Below, one piece after another: positions 1 through 13,674 of a stretch of 64,000 nt of DNA. Made by a program: the position numbers and the translations under genes. Under the pieces are notes generated by a model, which did not search any database, was not told where the DNA came from, and saw only the letters and a list, made by a program, of their open reading frames with translations. The DNA is taken from contig NZ_CP044231.1 in the NCBI RefSeq assembly GCF_008727755.1, positions 434,001-498,000 of the forward strand, given 5' to 3'. The stretch comes from Microbacterium caowuchunii (GTDB lineage: Bacteria; Actinomycetota; Actinomycetes; Actinomycetales; Microbacteriaceae). How positions within the stretch are numbered: position 1 is the stretch's first letter; the number at the start of each line of letters is the position of its first letter.

Positions 1-82
1 CGAAACCGAACGTCCACGACGGGTCGAGGTGGAGCGTGATCAGCGCGTCGGCCCAGACGCGGATGCGGTGCAGATCCGACAT
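1..82 (-). CDS. SprT-like metalloprotease-family protein (5' end only)
   Basis: Only the first 27 codons are inside the window, starting at the ATG read on the minus strand at 82-80. The visible peptide begins MSDLHRIRVWADALITLH and continues with a D-P-S-W-T-F-G-F run. This resembles the amino end of actinobacterial SprT-like zinc-peptidase-domain proteins, which carry a short helix followed by a W-x-F-x-F strand before their HExxH motif. The zinc motif itself lies off the left edge, so the family call is inference from a short stretch. It sits 29 nt downstream of the TPR-like gene on the same strand, so the two may be cotranscribed. The Shine-Dalgarno sequence is weak. Confidence 0.45.
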   Translation of the reverse strand, partial: MSDLHRIRVWADALITLHLDPSWTFGF

Positions 83-111
83 GACGCGAGGGTAGCCCCG
101 GTCCCCGACAC

Positions 112-639
112 TCAGCCGGCGACGACCGAGGCGACCCGCCGGCGGTCCACGGCGTCGATCGCCAGCAGGGTGGATTCGAGCTCCTCCTCGGTGGCGCCCG
201 CCTGCTGCCGCAGGAAGAGGGCGCGCTTGAAGTCCGCCCGGCCGCCGTCGAGGTCCTGGTCGTCGAGGCGCACCTTGCCGCGGTGCTGGTAGGCGAAGGC
301 GGCGATACCGGCCCAGCCCTGCCCCTCGGCCTCCTCGGCGCAGGCGGTGAGCTCCTGCTCGGCGGCGGCGAGCTGCCCGCGCTCCTGGTTGATCGTGGCG
401 TGCAGGATGCGGGCGCGCAGCAGATCCTTGCGGGTCCCGGCCATCCGGGCGGTGCGCACCGACTGGTCGGAGACGACGAGCGCGTCGTCGAGTTCGCCGG
501 TCACCTTGAGCAGCCACACCCGCTCGAGCAGCGCCGGCAGGCTGCGCTGGTTGCCGATCTCCTCGAGGCGCTCTCGGCACTCGCGCACATCGACGATCTC
601 GCGCAACGTGTCCGGGTGGTACCCCCTGATGAAGCTCAC
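112..639 (-). CDS. Tetratricopeptide-like helical protein of unknown function
   Basis: This is a 176-residue soluble protein rich in Ala, Glu, Leu and Arg with a helix-turn-helix repeat pattern. Stretches such as LLRARILHATINQERGQ and FAYQHRGKVRLDDQDLD have the spacing of TPR helices, and a clear A-x-x-E-x-x-x periodicity runs through the middle. I chose the GTG at 639 because a GGGAG box lies about 8 nt upstream; a longer frame to 903 has arginine-rich, out-of-frame-like composition ahead of it. There is no signal peptide or membrane segment. It is probably a cytoplasmic protein-interaction module. No specific partner can be inferred beyond the downstream SprT-like gene. Confidence 0.65.
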   Translation of the reverse strand: MSFIRGYHPDTLREIVDVRECRERLEEIGNQRSLPALLERVWLLKVTGELDDALVVSDQSVRTARMAGTRKDLLRARILHATINQERGQLAAAEQELTACAEEAEGQGWAGIAAFAYQHRGKVRLDDQDLDGGRADFKRALFLRQQAGATEEELESTLLAIDAVDRRRVASVVAG

Positions 640-752
640 GATTCTCCCTCCGCACTCAGCCCTTCCAGTGTGCAGCCCACCTCGTCCGCCCGGGGCATCC
701 CACGCCGATGCGACCGCCCGTCCTGTCCGATCGGGACGTCGCAGGGGCCGTC

Positions 753-1619
753 TCAGCGCTCGAAGACGGAGGCGGCGGGCTTGGGGGAGGGGGTGGCGTC
801 CGCATCCGTGGCGGGGGTCGCCCCGCGCACGAAGTCGTCGAGCTCCTCGCCGTGCGCGACCTTCGCGGGATGCGGGCCTGCCGCCATCAGGCGCGGCAGC
901 CACTCCATCGGCAGCGGCGCCTGGGATGCGGCGATCACGAGGTTCCCGAACCGCCGCCCCTTGAGGGTCTGGACCTCGGCGAGCAGGATGACCTCACCGA
1001 GGACGGCCCGGACCGTGGCGACCTGGCGGCGGGCGAAGGCCAGGCCCGACCCGTCGGCGACGTTCACCAGGAGGACTCCGTCGGGGGCCAGGAGCTCCGC
1101 CGCCGCGCGGTAGAACTCCACGGTGGTCAGATGAGCGGGGGTCTGCGCCCCCGCGTACACGTCGGAGACGAGCAGATCGACCTTGCCGTGGAGCGCGGCG
1201 GGGAGTCGTCCGAGTCCTTCCCTGGCGTCGCCGATGCGGACCCGGATGGCGGCGCCCCGGGGAAGGGGCAGCTCGGCTCGGACGAGCTCGACGAGCGCGG
1301 GCTCCAGCTCGATGACCTGCTGACGCGAACCGGGTCGGGTGTGCTCGACGTAGCGGGGGATGGTCAGCGCCCCTGCGCCGAGGTGGACGGCGGTCAGGGG
1401 CTGGCCCGGCATCCGGAGCCGGTCGATCACCGCACCCATGCGCGTCACGTACTCGAAGTGGAGATGCGTCGGGTCGTCCAGGTCGACGTGCGACTGCGGG
1501 GTTCCGGCGACCTCGAGCTCGTAGCCGCTTGTGAACCCGGAGGGGACGACGCGGGCGACGGATCCGTCCGAGAGTCGCGCCTCCGGTCGGGGGACCTCTT
1601 CGCGTCGCGCCCGTGCCAT
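753..1619 (-). CDS. Spermidine-synthase-like SAM-binding protein
   Basis: This 288-residue protein has a Rossmann methyltransferase fold typical of polyamine aminopropyltransferase-like proteins. The glycine-rich nucleotide loop AVHLGAGALTIPRYV lies near residue 77, followed by an acidic residue at the end of strand 2 (VIELEPALVEL) and the RIRIGDAR-type motif before VDLLVSDVY. In true spermidine synthases the D-x-Y/D region binds polyamine; here SDVYAG keeps the aspartate. Actinobacteria carry many such proteins whose substrate is unknown, so spermidine synthesis is not established. I chose the ATG at 1619, preceded by GGTGGGG, rather than a longer frame beginning at 1661. It is divergently oriented to pxpA, 77 nt away. 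The tail is Pro/Ala/Asp-rich and probably disordered. Confidence 0.75.
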   Translation of the reverse strand: MARARREEVPRPEARLSDGSVARVVPSGFTSGYELEVAGTPQSHVDLDDPTHLHFEYVTRMGAVIDRLRMPGQPLTAVHLGAGALTIPRYVEHTRPGSRQQVIELEPALVELVRAELPLPRGAAIRVRIGDAREGLGRLPAALHGKVDLLVSDVYAGAQTPAHLTTVEFYRAAAELLAPDGVLLVNVADGSGLAFARRQVATVRAVLGEVILLAEVQTLKGRRFGNLVIAASQAPLPMEWLPRLMAAGPHPAKVAHGEELDDFVRGATPATDADATPSPKPAASVFER

Positions 1620-1696
1620 GTCCCCACCGTAACCCGGCCCGGAGCGCACGGTGTCATGCACGCCCGGCCCGCCGGACCCGGCGATACCGTGGGACC

Positions 1697-2443
1697 ATGC
1701 GCGAGATCGACCTCAACGCGGACCTCGGCGAGACGGTCGACGGGGTTCCCGCGGCCGACGACGAGGCGATGTTCGCGATCGTCTCCAGCGCCAACGTCGC
1801 CTGCGGCGGGCATGCGGGCGACGAGACCGCCATGCGTGAGGCCGTGCGCAGGGCGTCGCGGTTCGGCGTCGCGCTCGGCGCGCATCCCTCGTACCCGGAC
1901 CGCGCCGGCTTCGGTCGCGTCGTCCTGGACATCCCGCCGGACGAGGTGCGCCGCAGCGTGGCCGCCCAGCTCGCCTCTCTCGTCGCCGCGGGTGCGCAGG
2001 TGCGGTACGTGAAACCGCACGGCGCGCTCTACCACGCGGCGGGATCGCGGCCGGAGCTCGCCCGCGCCGTGGTGGACGCCGTGCGCGACGCCTTGAGTGC
2101 GCCGGTGCCGGTGCTCGCGCTCGGCGAGGCGCTCGCACACGCCGCACGCGACGCCGGGCTCCCCTTCGTCCGCGAGGCGTTCCTCGACCGCGGGTACACG
2201 CCCGCGGGCGGGCTCGTCCCGCGCGGCGAACCGGGAGCGCTGCTGACCGATCCGGATGCGGTCGCCGACCGTGCCGTGCGGCTGGCCCTGCACGGCGAGG
2301 TGGTCGCGGTGGACGGCTCGATCGTCCGCACCGACGCCCGTTCGCTGTGCCTCCACGGGGATTCCCCGGACGCGGTGTCGCTGGCCGTGGCGGTGCGCGC
2401 GGCCCTGACGGCGGCGGGCGCGCGGGTGCGGGCGCCGTGGTGA
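1697..2443 (+). CDS. pxpA: 5-oxoprolinase subunit A (LamB/YcsF family)
   Basis: This is a 248-residue enzyme subunit of the LamB/YcsF family. With PxpB and PxpC it hydrolyses 5-oxo-L-proline (pyroglutamate) to L-glutamate using ATP. The signature opens the protein: IDLNADLGE at residues 3-11, then SSANVACGGHAGDE near residue 35, GVALGAHPSYPDRAGFG near 60 and VKPHGALYH near 105. These conserved Asp and His residues are the presumed metal and active-site ligands. Length matches the family. The ATG at 1697 is the first start in frame with this motif. The gene ends 10 nt before the fused pxpB-pxpC, so the complete enzyme is encoded as a two-gene operon. Confidence 0.95.
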   Translation: MREIDLNADLGETVDGVPAADDEAMFAIVSSANVACGGHAGDETAMREAVRRASRFGVALGAHPSYPDRAGFGRVVLDIPPDEVRRSVAAQLASLVAAGAQVRYVKPHGALYHAAGSRPELARAVVDAVRDALSAPVPVLALGEALAHAARDAGLPFVREAFLDRGYTPAGGLVPRGEPGALLTDPDAVADRAVRLALHGEVVAVDGSIVRTDARSLCLHGDSPDAVSLAVAVRAALTAAGARVRAPW

Positions 2444-2453
2444 GGAGGCGGCC

Positions 2454-4052
2454 GTGACGCGTGCGCGCCGCCGCATCCTCCCGATGGGGGAGCGTGCGCT
2501 GCTGATCGAGGTCGATGGCCTCGAGGAGGCACTCGCCCTCGACGCGGTCCTCGCCCGTGAGCCGCTGCCGGGGATCGAGGAGATCGTCCCCGCGGCGCGC
2601 ACCCTGCTGCTCCGCTTCGATCCGGATCGGACCTCCGCCGTCCGGGTGCGCGCGTGGGTGGCCGACGCGGACGTCGCCGATCGGACCGCGATCCCGGACG
2701 GCGCCGAGGTCGCCCTCGACGTGGTCTACGCGGGACCCGACCTCCGCTCGACCGCCGATCTGCTCCGCGTGACGCCGGACGCCCTGGTCGCCCGGCATTC
2801 CGCGGTGACGTGGCAGGTGGCGTTCACCGGCTTCGCCCCGGGGTTCGGCTATCTCGTGAGCGAGGACTGGCGCCACGAGGTCCCCCGGCTGGACGTGCCG
2901 CGGGAGCGGGTCCCGGAGGGGTCGGTGGGTCTCGCGGGCGGGTTCACCGGCGCGTACCCGCGCGCGACCCCGGGCGGGTGGCGGCTGATCGGCACGACGA
3001 CGGCGGTCCTGTTCGACCCCGCCGTGGCGCCGGAGGGATCGGGGCGGCGCGGCCCGGTGCTGCTCACGCCCGGCACGCGCGTCCGGATGCGGCCGGTGCC
3101 GGCCAGGATCGAGGTCCCGGCCGGCAAGGGGGCCGCCCCGCCCGCGCCCGGCGGCATCCGGAACGCGGGTGCCGCTGCGTCCGCGGCCGGGGTGGGCGGT
3201 CTGCGGATCGAACGCGCCGGCGCGGCCACGGTGCAGGATCTCGGACGCGGGGCCGTCGCCCGGCTCGGGGTGGCGCGCTCGGGCGCGGTTGACCGGGCCT
3301 CGCTGCGCCTCGCGAACCGCCTCGTGGGGAATCCCGAGGACGCCGCGGCGGTGGAGATCGCCCTCGGCGGGTTCGCCGCCCGCGCCGGCCGGGACCTCTG
3401 GGTCGCGGTCGCCGGGGCGTGGGGTCCCATGCGGGTGGACGGACGTCTCATCGACACCGGGGTCGCGTTCCCCGTGCGGGCGGGCGACCTGCTGGAGCTC
3501 GACTGGTTCACGCACGGCGCCCGCGCGGTGCTGTCCGTGCGGGGCGGCATCGACGTGGCGGAGGCGGTGGGCGCGCGCTCGACCGACACGCTCGCAGGGC
3601 TCGGTCCCCCGCCGCTCCGCGCCGGCGACGTCCTCGCGGTGGGCGACGATGTCGCCGGTCCCGTCCCCATCGGGGAGATCGCCCCGTGGGGCTGGCCCGC
3701 CGACCCGCTCGAGATCGAGCTCGCCCCAGGCCCCCGGGCCGACTGGTTCACGACGGCGGCGCACCGTGCGCTGTTCGATGCGGTGTGGACGGTGGGCACG
3801 GCCGCGGACCGGGTGGGGCTGCGTCTCGAGGGTCCCGCGCTCGCCCGCGCCCGGGAAGGGGAGCTGCCCAGCGAGGGGATGGTGCCGGGGGCCCTGCAGG
3901 TCCCGCCCGGCGGCCGACCCACGGTCCTCCTCGCCGACGGGCCGGTGACCGGCGGCTACCCCGTCATCGCCGTCGCCACGGATGCCGCCCTGGACCGGCT
4001 GGCGCAGGCGCGGCCGGGCACCCTGCTGCGCTTCCGGAAGGCGCCCGGATGA
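2454..4052 (+). CDS. pxpBC: Fused 5-oxoprolinase subunits B and C (KipI-KipA type)
   Basis: This 532-residue protein joins what are often two subunits. Residues 1 to about 220 form the KipI/PxpB part, starting with GERALLIEVDG and carrying the cyclophilin-like signature H-S-A-V-T-W-Q-V-A-F-T-G-F-A-P-G-F-G-Y-L near residue 110. After a Pro/Ala/Gly-rich linker at about 220-245, the KipA/PxpC part begins with ATVQDLGR, the conserved RSGAVDRASLRLANRLVGN stretch and E-I-A-L-G-G. The fusion is expected to assemble with PxpA. The start is GTG at 2454 with a strong GAGGAGG site. These subunits were earlier described as biotin-dependent carboxylase-like or Kip regulators; the neighbouring pxpA supports the oxoprolinase role. 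A fused PxpBC is unusual but not unique. Confidence 0.92.
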   Translation: MTRARRRILPMGERALLIEVDGLEEALALDAVLAREPLPGIEEIVPAARTLLLRFDPDRTSAVRVRAWVADADVADRTAIPDGAEVALDVVYAGPDLRSTADLLRVTPDALVARHSAVTWQVAFTGFAPGFGYLVSEDWRHEVPRLDVPRERVPEGSVGLAGGFTGAYPRATPGGWRLIGTTTAVLFDPAVAPEGSGRRGPVLLTPGTRVRMRPVPARIEVPAGKGAAPPAPGGIRNAGAAASAAGVGGLRIERAGAATVQDLGRGAVARLGVARSGAVDRASLRLANRLVGNPEDAAAVEIALGGFAARAGRDLWVAVAGAWGPMRVDGRLIDTGVAFPVRAGDLLELDWFTHGARAVLSVRGGIDVAEAVGARSTDTLAGLGPPPLRAGDVLAVGDDVAGPVPIGEIAPWGWPADPLEIELAPGPRADWFTTAAHRALFDAVWTVGTAADRVGLRLEGPALARAREGELPSEGMVPGALQVPPGGRPTVLLADGPVTGGYPVIAVATDAALDRLAQARPGTLLRFRKAPG

Positions 4053-4145
4053 GTCCGGCGCGCCGCGGACCGACGTGCCGTGGCCGTGAATTCGCCGTGG
4101 ATTCGCGCGTATACCGCACGATCGCGTGGATTTCAAGAATCCGAC

Positions 4146-4174
4146 TGGACACGGCGTGCCCCGGCGCATATAGT
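4146..4174 (+). promoter_or_regulatory. Predicted primary-sigma promoter of rpoBC
   Basis: TGGACA at 4146-4151 and TATAGT at 4169-4174 are separated by 17 bp, close to the actinobacterial SigA consensus. The transcription start would fall near 4181, giving a leader of about 150 nt before rpoB. The region 4053-4334 holds no gene; it is this promoter plus the leader. Confidence 0.7.
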
Positions 4175-4334
4175 TGGTAGTTGCGCTCAGATCCCCCTGT
4201 CTTCATATGGTGGTCGGCTGTGCGTTCGTGCCCCCGCAGATAGCGGCGTCCGGTGCGAACGCTTCGGGGACGATCGAGCACTCCATCTGACACGAGGATC
4301 ACGAGGCCCTTTTATGGGCCATGGAGGTTATCCC

Positions 4335-7300
4335 TTGGCTGCCGCGCCCCACGCAAGCACCCCCACCACCAAGACCCCCAAGAACGGCCGCGGAGCATCC
4401 CGCGTTTCGTTCGCCAAGATCTCCGACACGCTGACGGTCCCCGACCTTCTCGCGCTGCAGACCGAGTCGTTCGACTGGCTGGTCGGCAACGACGCGTGGA
4501 AGCAGCGCGTCGCGGAGGCCGAGGCAGCGGGTCGTACCGACGTTCCCCGCACCAGCGGCCTCGAGGAGATCTTCGAGGAGATCTCCCCGATCGAAGACCT
4601 CAGCGAGACGATGCAGCTGAGCTTCACCAACCCGTACCTCGAGCCCGAGAAGTACTCCATCGAGGAGTGCAAGGAGCGTGGCAAGACCTACGCCGCGCCG
4701 CTCTACGTCGAGGCCGAGTTCATGAACCACCAGACCGGTGAGATCAAGACCCAGACGGTCTTCATGGGCGACTTCCCGCTGCAGACCGGCAAGGGCACGT
4801 TCATCATCAACGGCACCGAGCGTGTCGTCGTCTCCCAGCTGGTGCGCTCGCCCGGCGTCTACTTCGATCGCGTCGCCGACAAGACGAGCGACAAGGACAT
4901 CGTGTCGGCCCGCGTCATCCCCAGCCGCGGCGCATGGCTCGAGTTCGAGATCGACAAGCGCGATCAGGTCGGCGTGCGCATCGACCGCAAGCGCAAGCAG
5001 TCGGTCACCGTCTTCCTCAAGGCCCTCGGCCTGACCAGCGAAGACATCCGGAACGAGTTCGCCGGCTTCACCTCCATCGAGGAGACGCTCGAGAAGGACA
5101 CCATCCTCACCAAGGAGGACGCCCTTCGCGACATCTACCGCAAGCTCCGCCCGGGCGAGCAGGTGGCCGCCGAGGCCGCCCGCGCGCTCCTGGACAACTT
5201 CTACTTCTCTTCGAAGCGCTACGACCTCGCGAAGGTCGGCCGCTACAAGATCAACCAGAAGCTGGGCCTGGACAAGCCGCTCTCCGACTCGGTGCTGACC
5301 GTCGACGACATCGTCGCGACGATCAAGTACCTCGTCGCGCTGCACCGCGGCGACGCCACGTTCGAGGGCATCCGCAACGGCAAGCCGGCCGAGATCCGCA
5401 TCGACATCGACGACATCGACAACTTCGGCAACCGTCGCATCCGCGCGGTCGGCGAGCTGATCCAGAACCAGGTCCGCACCGGTCTGTCCCGCATGGAGCG
5501 CGTCGTCCGCGAGCGCATGACCACGCAGGACATCGAGGCGATCACCCCGCAGACCCTGATCAACGTCCGTCCCGTCGTGGCGGCGATCAAGGAGTTCTTC
5601 GGCACGTCGCAGCTGTCGCAGTTCATGGACCAGAACAACCCGCTCGCGGGTCTGACCCACAAGCGTCGCCTGTCGGCGCTGGGCCCCGGTGGTCTGTCCC
5701 GTGAGCGTGCCGGCGTCGAGGTCCGTGACGTCCACCCCTCGCACTACGGCCGCATGTGCCCGATCGAGACCCCGGAAGGCCCGAACATCGGCCTGATCGG
5801 ATCGCTCGCGTCCTTCGCGCGCATCAACTCGTTCGGCTTCATCGAGACGCCGTACCGCCGTGTCGTGGACGGTCTGGTCACCACCGACATCGACTACCTC
5901 ACCGCGAGCGAGGAGAACGACTACATCGTCGCGCAGGCCGGTGCCGAGCTCGACGCGCAGGGTCGCTTCACGCAGGACCGCGTCCTGGCCCGTCGCGGCC
6001 AGGGTGGCGAGGTCGACCTCTTCCCGGTCGACGAGATCGGCTACATGGACGTCTCCCCGCGCCAGATGGTGTCGGTCGCGACCTCCCTCATCCCGTTCCT
6101 CGAGCACGACGACGCGAACCGCGCCCTGATGGGTGCGAACATGCAGCGTCAGGCCGTGCCGCTCGTGCGCAGCGAGTCGCCCGTGGTCGGTACCGGTATG
6201 GAGGGCTACGCCGCGATCGATGCCGGTGACGTCGTCACCGCGGAGAAGTCCGGTGTCGTCGCCGAGGTCTCGGCCGACGTCGTGACCATCCAGCTCGACG
6301 AGGGCGGCACGCAGGACTACTTCCTGCGCAAGTTCGACCGCTCCAACCAGGGCACGTCGTACAACCAGCGCGTCATCGTCTCCGCAGGCGAGCGCATCGA
6401 GGCCGGCGAGGTCATCGCCGACGGCCCCGCGACGGAGAACGGCGAGCTCGCGCTCGGCAAGAACCTCCTCGTGGCGTTCATGACCTGGGAAGGTCACAAC
6501 TTCGAGGACGCGATCATCCTGAGCCAGGAGCTCGTGAAGGACGACACCCTCTCCTCCATCCACATCGAGGAGTACGAGGTCGACGCGCGCGACACGAAGC
6601 TGGGCAAGGAGGAGATCACCCGTGACCTCCCCAACGTCAGCCCGGACCTGCTGAAGGACCTGGACGAGCGCGGCATCATCCGTATCGGCGCCGAGGTCCG
6701 CCCCGGTGACATCCTGGTCGGCAAGGTCACGCCCAAGGGCGAGACCGAGCTGTCCGCCGAGGAGCGCCTGCTCCGCGCGATCTTCAACGAGAAGAGCCGC
6801 GAGGTCCGCGACACGTCGCTGAAGGTTCCCCACGGTGAGCAGGGCACGATCATCGCGGTCAAGGAGTTCAACGCCGAGGACGGCGACGACGAGCTCGGCT
6901 CCGGCGTCAACCGCCGCGTCGTGGTCTACATCGCCCAGAAGCGCAAGATCACCGAAGGCGACAAGCTCGCCGGCCGTCACGGCAACAAGGGCGTCATCGC
7001 CAAGATCCTGCCGGTCGAGGACATGCCGTTCCTCGCCGACGGAACTCCGGTCGACGTCATCCTGAACCCGCTCGGCATCCCCGGACGCATGAACTTCGGT
7101 CAGGTCCTGGAGCTCCACCTCGGCTGGATCGCCCAGCAGGGCTGGAAGGTCGAGGGCAACCCGGAGTGGGCGGCTCAGCTCCCCGAGATCGCCCGCGAGG
7201 CCGCTCCCGGTACGAAGGTCGCCACCCCGGTGTTCGACGGTGCGTTCGAGTCGGAGATCGCGGGTCTGCTCGACTCGACGAACCCGACCCGCGACGGTGA

Positions 7301-7838
7301 CCGCCTGATCGACTCGACGGGTAAGACGCTCCTGTTCGACGGTCGCTCCGGAGAGCCGTTCCCGGCGCCGATCTCGGTGGGCTACATGTACATCCTGAAG
7401 CTGCACCACCTCGTGGACGACAAGATCCACGCGCGTTCGACCGGTCCGTACTCGATGATCACGCAGCAGCCGCTGGGTGGTAAGGCGCAGTTCGGTGGTC
7501 AGCGTTTCGGTGAGATGGAGGTGTGGGCGCTCGAGGCATACGGCGCCGCCTACGCCCTCCAGGAGCTCCTCACGATCAAGTCCGACGACATCCTCGGCCG
7601 CGTCAAGGTGTACGAGGCCATCGTCAAGGGCGAGAACATCCAGGAGCCCGGCATCCCCGAGTCGTTCAAGGTGCTCATGAAGGAGATGCAGTCGCTCTGC
7701 CTGAACGTCGAGGTCCTCTCGGCCGACGGCACCCCCGTGAATCTCCGCGACACGGATGACGACGCGTTCCGCGCTGCCGAGGAGCTCGGCATCAACATCT
7801 CCAGCCGCTTCGAATCCTCGTCCATCGACGAGATCTGA
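4335..7838 (+). CDS. rpoB: RNA polymerase beta subunit
   Basis: This encodes the 1,167-residue beta subunit, which with RpoC forms the catalytic centre of RNA polymerase. Visible landmarks are the rifampicin-binding cluster around [18 protein letters not shown] and [13 protein letters not shown] (about residues 420-455), the [13 protein letters not shown] region, the [18 protein letters not shown] motif and the carboxyl-terminal [21 protein letters not shown] clamp-connector motif. The cluster residues look wild type (D, H and S at the usual positions), so no rifampicin resistance is suggested. I chose the TTG at 4335 because GGAGG lies 6-7 nt upstream and the amino end matches related proteins; ATG at 4314 is an alternative. 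It is followed by rpoC after 39 nt and driven by the promoter at 4146. Confidence 0.98.
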   Translation: MAAAPHASTPTTKTPKNGRGASRVSFAKISDTLTVPDLLALQTESFDWLVGNDAWKQRVAEAEAAGRTDVPRTSGLEEIFEEISPIEDLSETMQLSFTNPYLEPEKYSIEECKERGKTYAAPLYVEAEFMNHQTGEIKTQTVFMGDFPLQTGKGTFIINGTERVVVSQLVRSPGVYFDRVADKTSDKDIVSARVIPSRGAWLEFEIDKRDQVGVRIDRKRKQSVTVFLKALGLTSEDIRNEFAGFTSIEETLEKDTILTKEDALRDIYRKLRPGEQVAAEAARALLDNFYFSSKRYDLAKVGRYKINQKLGLDKPLSDSVLTVDDIVATIKYLVALHRGDATFEGIRNGKPAEIRIDIDDIDNFGNRRIRAVGELIQNQVRTGLSRMERVVRERMTTQDIEAITPQTLINVRPVVAAIKEFFGTSQLSQFMDQNNPLAGLTHKRRLSALGPGGLSRERAGVEVRDVHPSHYGRMCPIETPEGPNIGLIGSLASFARINSFGFIETPYRRVVDGLVTTDIDYLTASEENDYIVAQAGAELDAQGRFTQDRVLARRGQGGEVDLFPVDEIGYMDVSPRQMVSVATSLIPFLEHDDANRALMGANMQRQAVPLVRSESPVVGTGMEGYAAIDAGDVVTAEKSGVVAEVSADVVTIQLDEGGTQDYFLRKFDRSNQGTSYNQRVIVSAGERIEAGEVIADGPATENGELALGKNLLVAFMTWEGHNFEDAIILSQELVKDDTLSSIHIEEYEVDARDTKLGKEEITRDLPNVSPDLLKDLDERGIIRIGAEVRPGDILVGKVTPKGETELSAEERLLRAIFNEKSREVRDTSLKVPHGEQGTIIAVKEFNAEDGDDELGSGVNRRVVVYIAQKRKITEGDKLAGRHGNKGVIAKILPVEDMPFLADGTPVDVILNPLGIPGRMNFGQVLELHLGWIAQQGWKVEGNPEWAAQLPEIAREAAPGTKVATPVFDGAFESEIAGLLDSTNPTRDGDRLIDSTGKTLLFDGRSGEPFPAPISVGYMYILKLHHLVDDKIHARSTGPYSMITQQPLGGKAQFGGQRFGEMEVWALEAYGAAYALQELLTIKSDDILGRVKVYEAIVKGENIQEPGIPESFKVLMKEMQSLCLNVEVLSADGTPVNLRDTDDDAFRAAEELGINISSRFESSSIDEI

Positions 7839-7877
7839 TCCGGCCAGGCAAACGCAGAAAGCGACACAGGAGAACCA

Positions 7878-11753
<3,876 letters not shown>

Positions 11754-11793
11754 TCCTGACCGGAGGTCGCCCAGCGCGGCCTCCGGAACGGAC

Positions 11794-11832
11794 ACGGAGG
11801 GGCCCCGAGCATCACGCTCGGGGCCCCTCCGT
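11794..11832 (+). terminator. Perfect 17-bp hairpin after rpoC
   Basis: Arms ACGGAGGGGCCCCGAGC (11794-11810) and its exact complement (11816-11832) flank the loop ATCAC. The stem is very GC-rich and lies 41 nt after the rpoC stop. There is no U-run, as is common for terminators in high-GC actinobacteria. Confidence 0.85.
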
Positions 11833-11915
11833 CGTTCCCGCAGCGCGGTTCCGCGTGCCGCTGCTCCGTTGCCGGTCGCGTGCCGCTTAACGTGGACGGG
11901 GGAGGGGGCGCGGAC

Positions 11916-12548
11916 ATGGCACGCATCGGCGGACGCAACAGCGCGATGGCCTGGGTGGTCGGGCTCGGCTGCGCCGCCGTCGTCGGAGCTCTGCTGGTGC
12001 TCGCCGCGCCCGCCCTGCCGATGAGCATGCAGCTGGTCGGAGACACCCTCCGCAACGCGTCGGCGGCCGCCTCCGAGCCGGAGGCGACCGCTTCGGTCCC
12101 GGCCCCGACGACCGACGCCGTGCCGACGAGCACGCCGGCGTGCCGGGAGCTCTACACGGAATCCCTGTGGGCCCAGCTCGCGCAGCGTGCGGGCGGGGAC
12201 CCCGTCGAGGACGCCGCGGCGCCGGTGAGCTCCCTGACGACGCTCAGCGCGGCTCTGTCGCCCGCGGTGCGTGTCACCTGCACCTTCGCCGGTGTCAGCA
12301 CCGGACGCATCGTCACGACCGTCTCGGATGTGCCGGCGGATGCGGCGGCCGTCGCGCGTGCCACCCTCGAGACCGGCGGGTTCACCTGCGCGGGTTTCGG
12401 CGACGGCGGCGTCCGCTGCGAACGCACCACCGCCGACGGGATAGAAGAGCAGGCCGTCCGCGCCGGCGTGTGGGTGTCCACGCTCTATTCGGGCTGGCGT
12501 CCCGACCGTTACCTGGACCGCGTCGCCCCGCAGCTGTGGGCGCACTGA
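11916..12548 (+). CDS. Membrane-anchored extracytoplasmic protein, function unknown
   Basis: This 210-residue protein has a short basic amino end and one hydrophobic segment, AWVVGLGCAAVVGALLVLAA, at about residues 10-30. That is followed by a Thr/Pro/Ala-rich linker (about 55-75) and an exported domain. The exported part has four cysteines (in PACREL, VTCTF, GFTCAGFG and VRCERT) that could form two disulfides. I chose the ATG at 11916, which follows a G/A-rich GGGGGAGGGGG ribosome site, instead of the upstream GTG at 11880. I do not recognise the family. It lies between the rpoC terminator and a second membrane-protein gene on the same strand. Confidence 0.7.
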   Translation: MARIGGRNSAMAWVVGLGCAAVVGALLVLAAPALPMSMQLVGDTLRNASAAASEPEATASVPAPTTDAVPTSTPACRELYTESLWAQLAQRAGGDPVEDAAAPVSSLTTLSAALSPAVRVTCTFAGVSTGRIVTTVSDVPADAAAVARATLETGGFTCAGFGDGGVRCERTTADGIEEQAVRAGVWVSTLYSGWRPDRYLDRVAPQLWAH

Positions 12549-12680
12549 TCCGCAGGGCGGCCGCCGGTCGCGCGACACGCCGGATCCCGTCGGCTTTTCT
12601 GCGCGCCTCCGCGGAGGTGCGGGGGAGGCGCAGTAACCTCTCGAACGCGGGGGGACGCCCCGCGGGAGGAGCGCAGTGCG

Positions 12681-13670
12681 ATGAGTGACCAGAAGACGCC
12701 GTCGGCAGGAGATCCCGTCGACGAGCCCGGTTCGGTCGACGACGTCGTGGGTCGCGCCAACGAAGGGCTCGCGCACGCGGAGGCCGTGAGGCAGGACGCC
12801 GTGGTCGAGGAGGACGTCGTTGTCGTCGAGGAGACGGCCGTGGCGGATCCCTCCGCATCCGATGCGGCCGCCGTGCCGCTCGAGGAGACCGTGGTCGTCG
12901 ACTCCGTGGAGACCGCCCGCCCCGGCGATGCGTCATCCGCGGACACCGCCGATGACGTGCCCTGGTACGACCGGCCGGAGTCGGTGCCGATGGACCCGAT
13001 CGCCGAACCCGCCGCTGAGACCACCGTCGCGGCGCCCGCCGCGACCCCCGCAGCCGTGCCCCTGACCGCTCCGCTGGCCGAGCCTTCCTACGTCTCGTCG
13101 CCGCAGCCCATCTTCGTGCAGGCGCCCGAGGCGCCGCGCCCGCAGGGCAACCGCGGCGCCGCCGGCGCCATCGGCCTGCTCGCCACCCTCGCCTTCGCCG
13201 TGCTGTACCTGGCGGCCACGCTGTGCTTCCGATTCCTGACCGAGGACCTGGCGGTCTCCGAGTTCGGCGCGGCCACGCTCGAGGCACAGGCCACCTGGGC
13301 GTTCTGGGTTCCCGTCGTCATCTTCTTCCTGGGCTTCTGGCTGCTCGGTGCCGCCATCAACCGGGGACGCTGGGGGCACTGGGTCATCTGGGGTCTGCTC
13401 GTCGGGCTCGTCGCGTACGGCGGCCATCTCCTCGGTGCCCTCTTCCAGGCGCCGTTCTGGGAACTCACCGCGCGTCAGGGGGCGGAACTGCTGGAAACCG
13501 AGCTGTTCGCGCCGCTGGCGATCGTCGCGTTCGTGCTGGGCCGGGAACTGACGATCTGGTTCGGCGCCTGGGTCGCGGCGCGCGGTCGCCGGGTCACCGA
13601 GCTCAACGAGCAGGCGCAGCGGGAGTACGAGCGCACGCTCGAGGCCGGTCCGCAGCTCGCCCGCGCCTGA
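12681..13670 (+). CDS. Multi-pass membrane protein with long acidic cytoplasmic amino tail
   Basis: This is a 329-residue protein. Residues 1 to about 155 are acidic and rich in Val, Glu, Ala and Pro, with no globular pattern. Four hydrophobic segments follow: AIGLLATLAFAVLYLAATLC, FWVPVVIFFLGFWLLGAAI, WVIWGLLVGLVAYGGHLLGAL and PLAIVAFVLGRELTIWFGAW. A short basic tail ends the protein. I do not recognise a characterised family. The ATG at 12681 is preceded by GGGAGGA with 11-nt spacing. It ends 4 nt before the next membrane-protein gene, so the two are almost certainly cotranscribed and probably work together in the envelope. Confidence 0.75.
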   Translation: MSDQKTPSAGDPVDEPGSVDDVVGRANEGLAHAEAVRQDAVVEEDVVVVEETAVADPSASDAAAVPLEETVVVDSVETARPGDASSADTADDVPWYDRPESVPMDPIAEPAAETTVAAPAATPAAVPLTAPLAEPSYVSSPQPIFVQAPEAPRPQGNRGAAGAIGLLATLAFAVLYLAATLCFRFLTEDLAVSEFGAATLEAQATWAFWVPVVIFFLGFWLLGAAINRGRWGHWVIWGLLVGLVAYGGHLLGALFQAPFWELTARQGAELLETELFAPLAIVAFVLGRELTIWFGAWVAARGRRVTELNEQAQREYERTLEAGPQLARA

Positions 13671-13674
13671 CATC

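Noticed and set aside
4080..4334. Longer amino end for RpoB starting at 4080 or 4314
   Set aside because: Translation from 4080 would begin before the predicted promoter, and the extra residues are unlike RpoB. TTG 4335 has a proper ribosome site; ATG 4314 remains possible.
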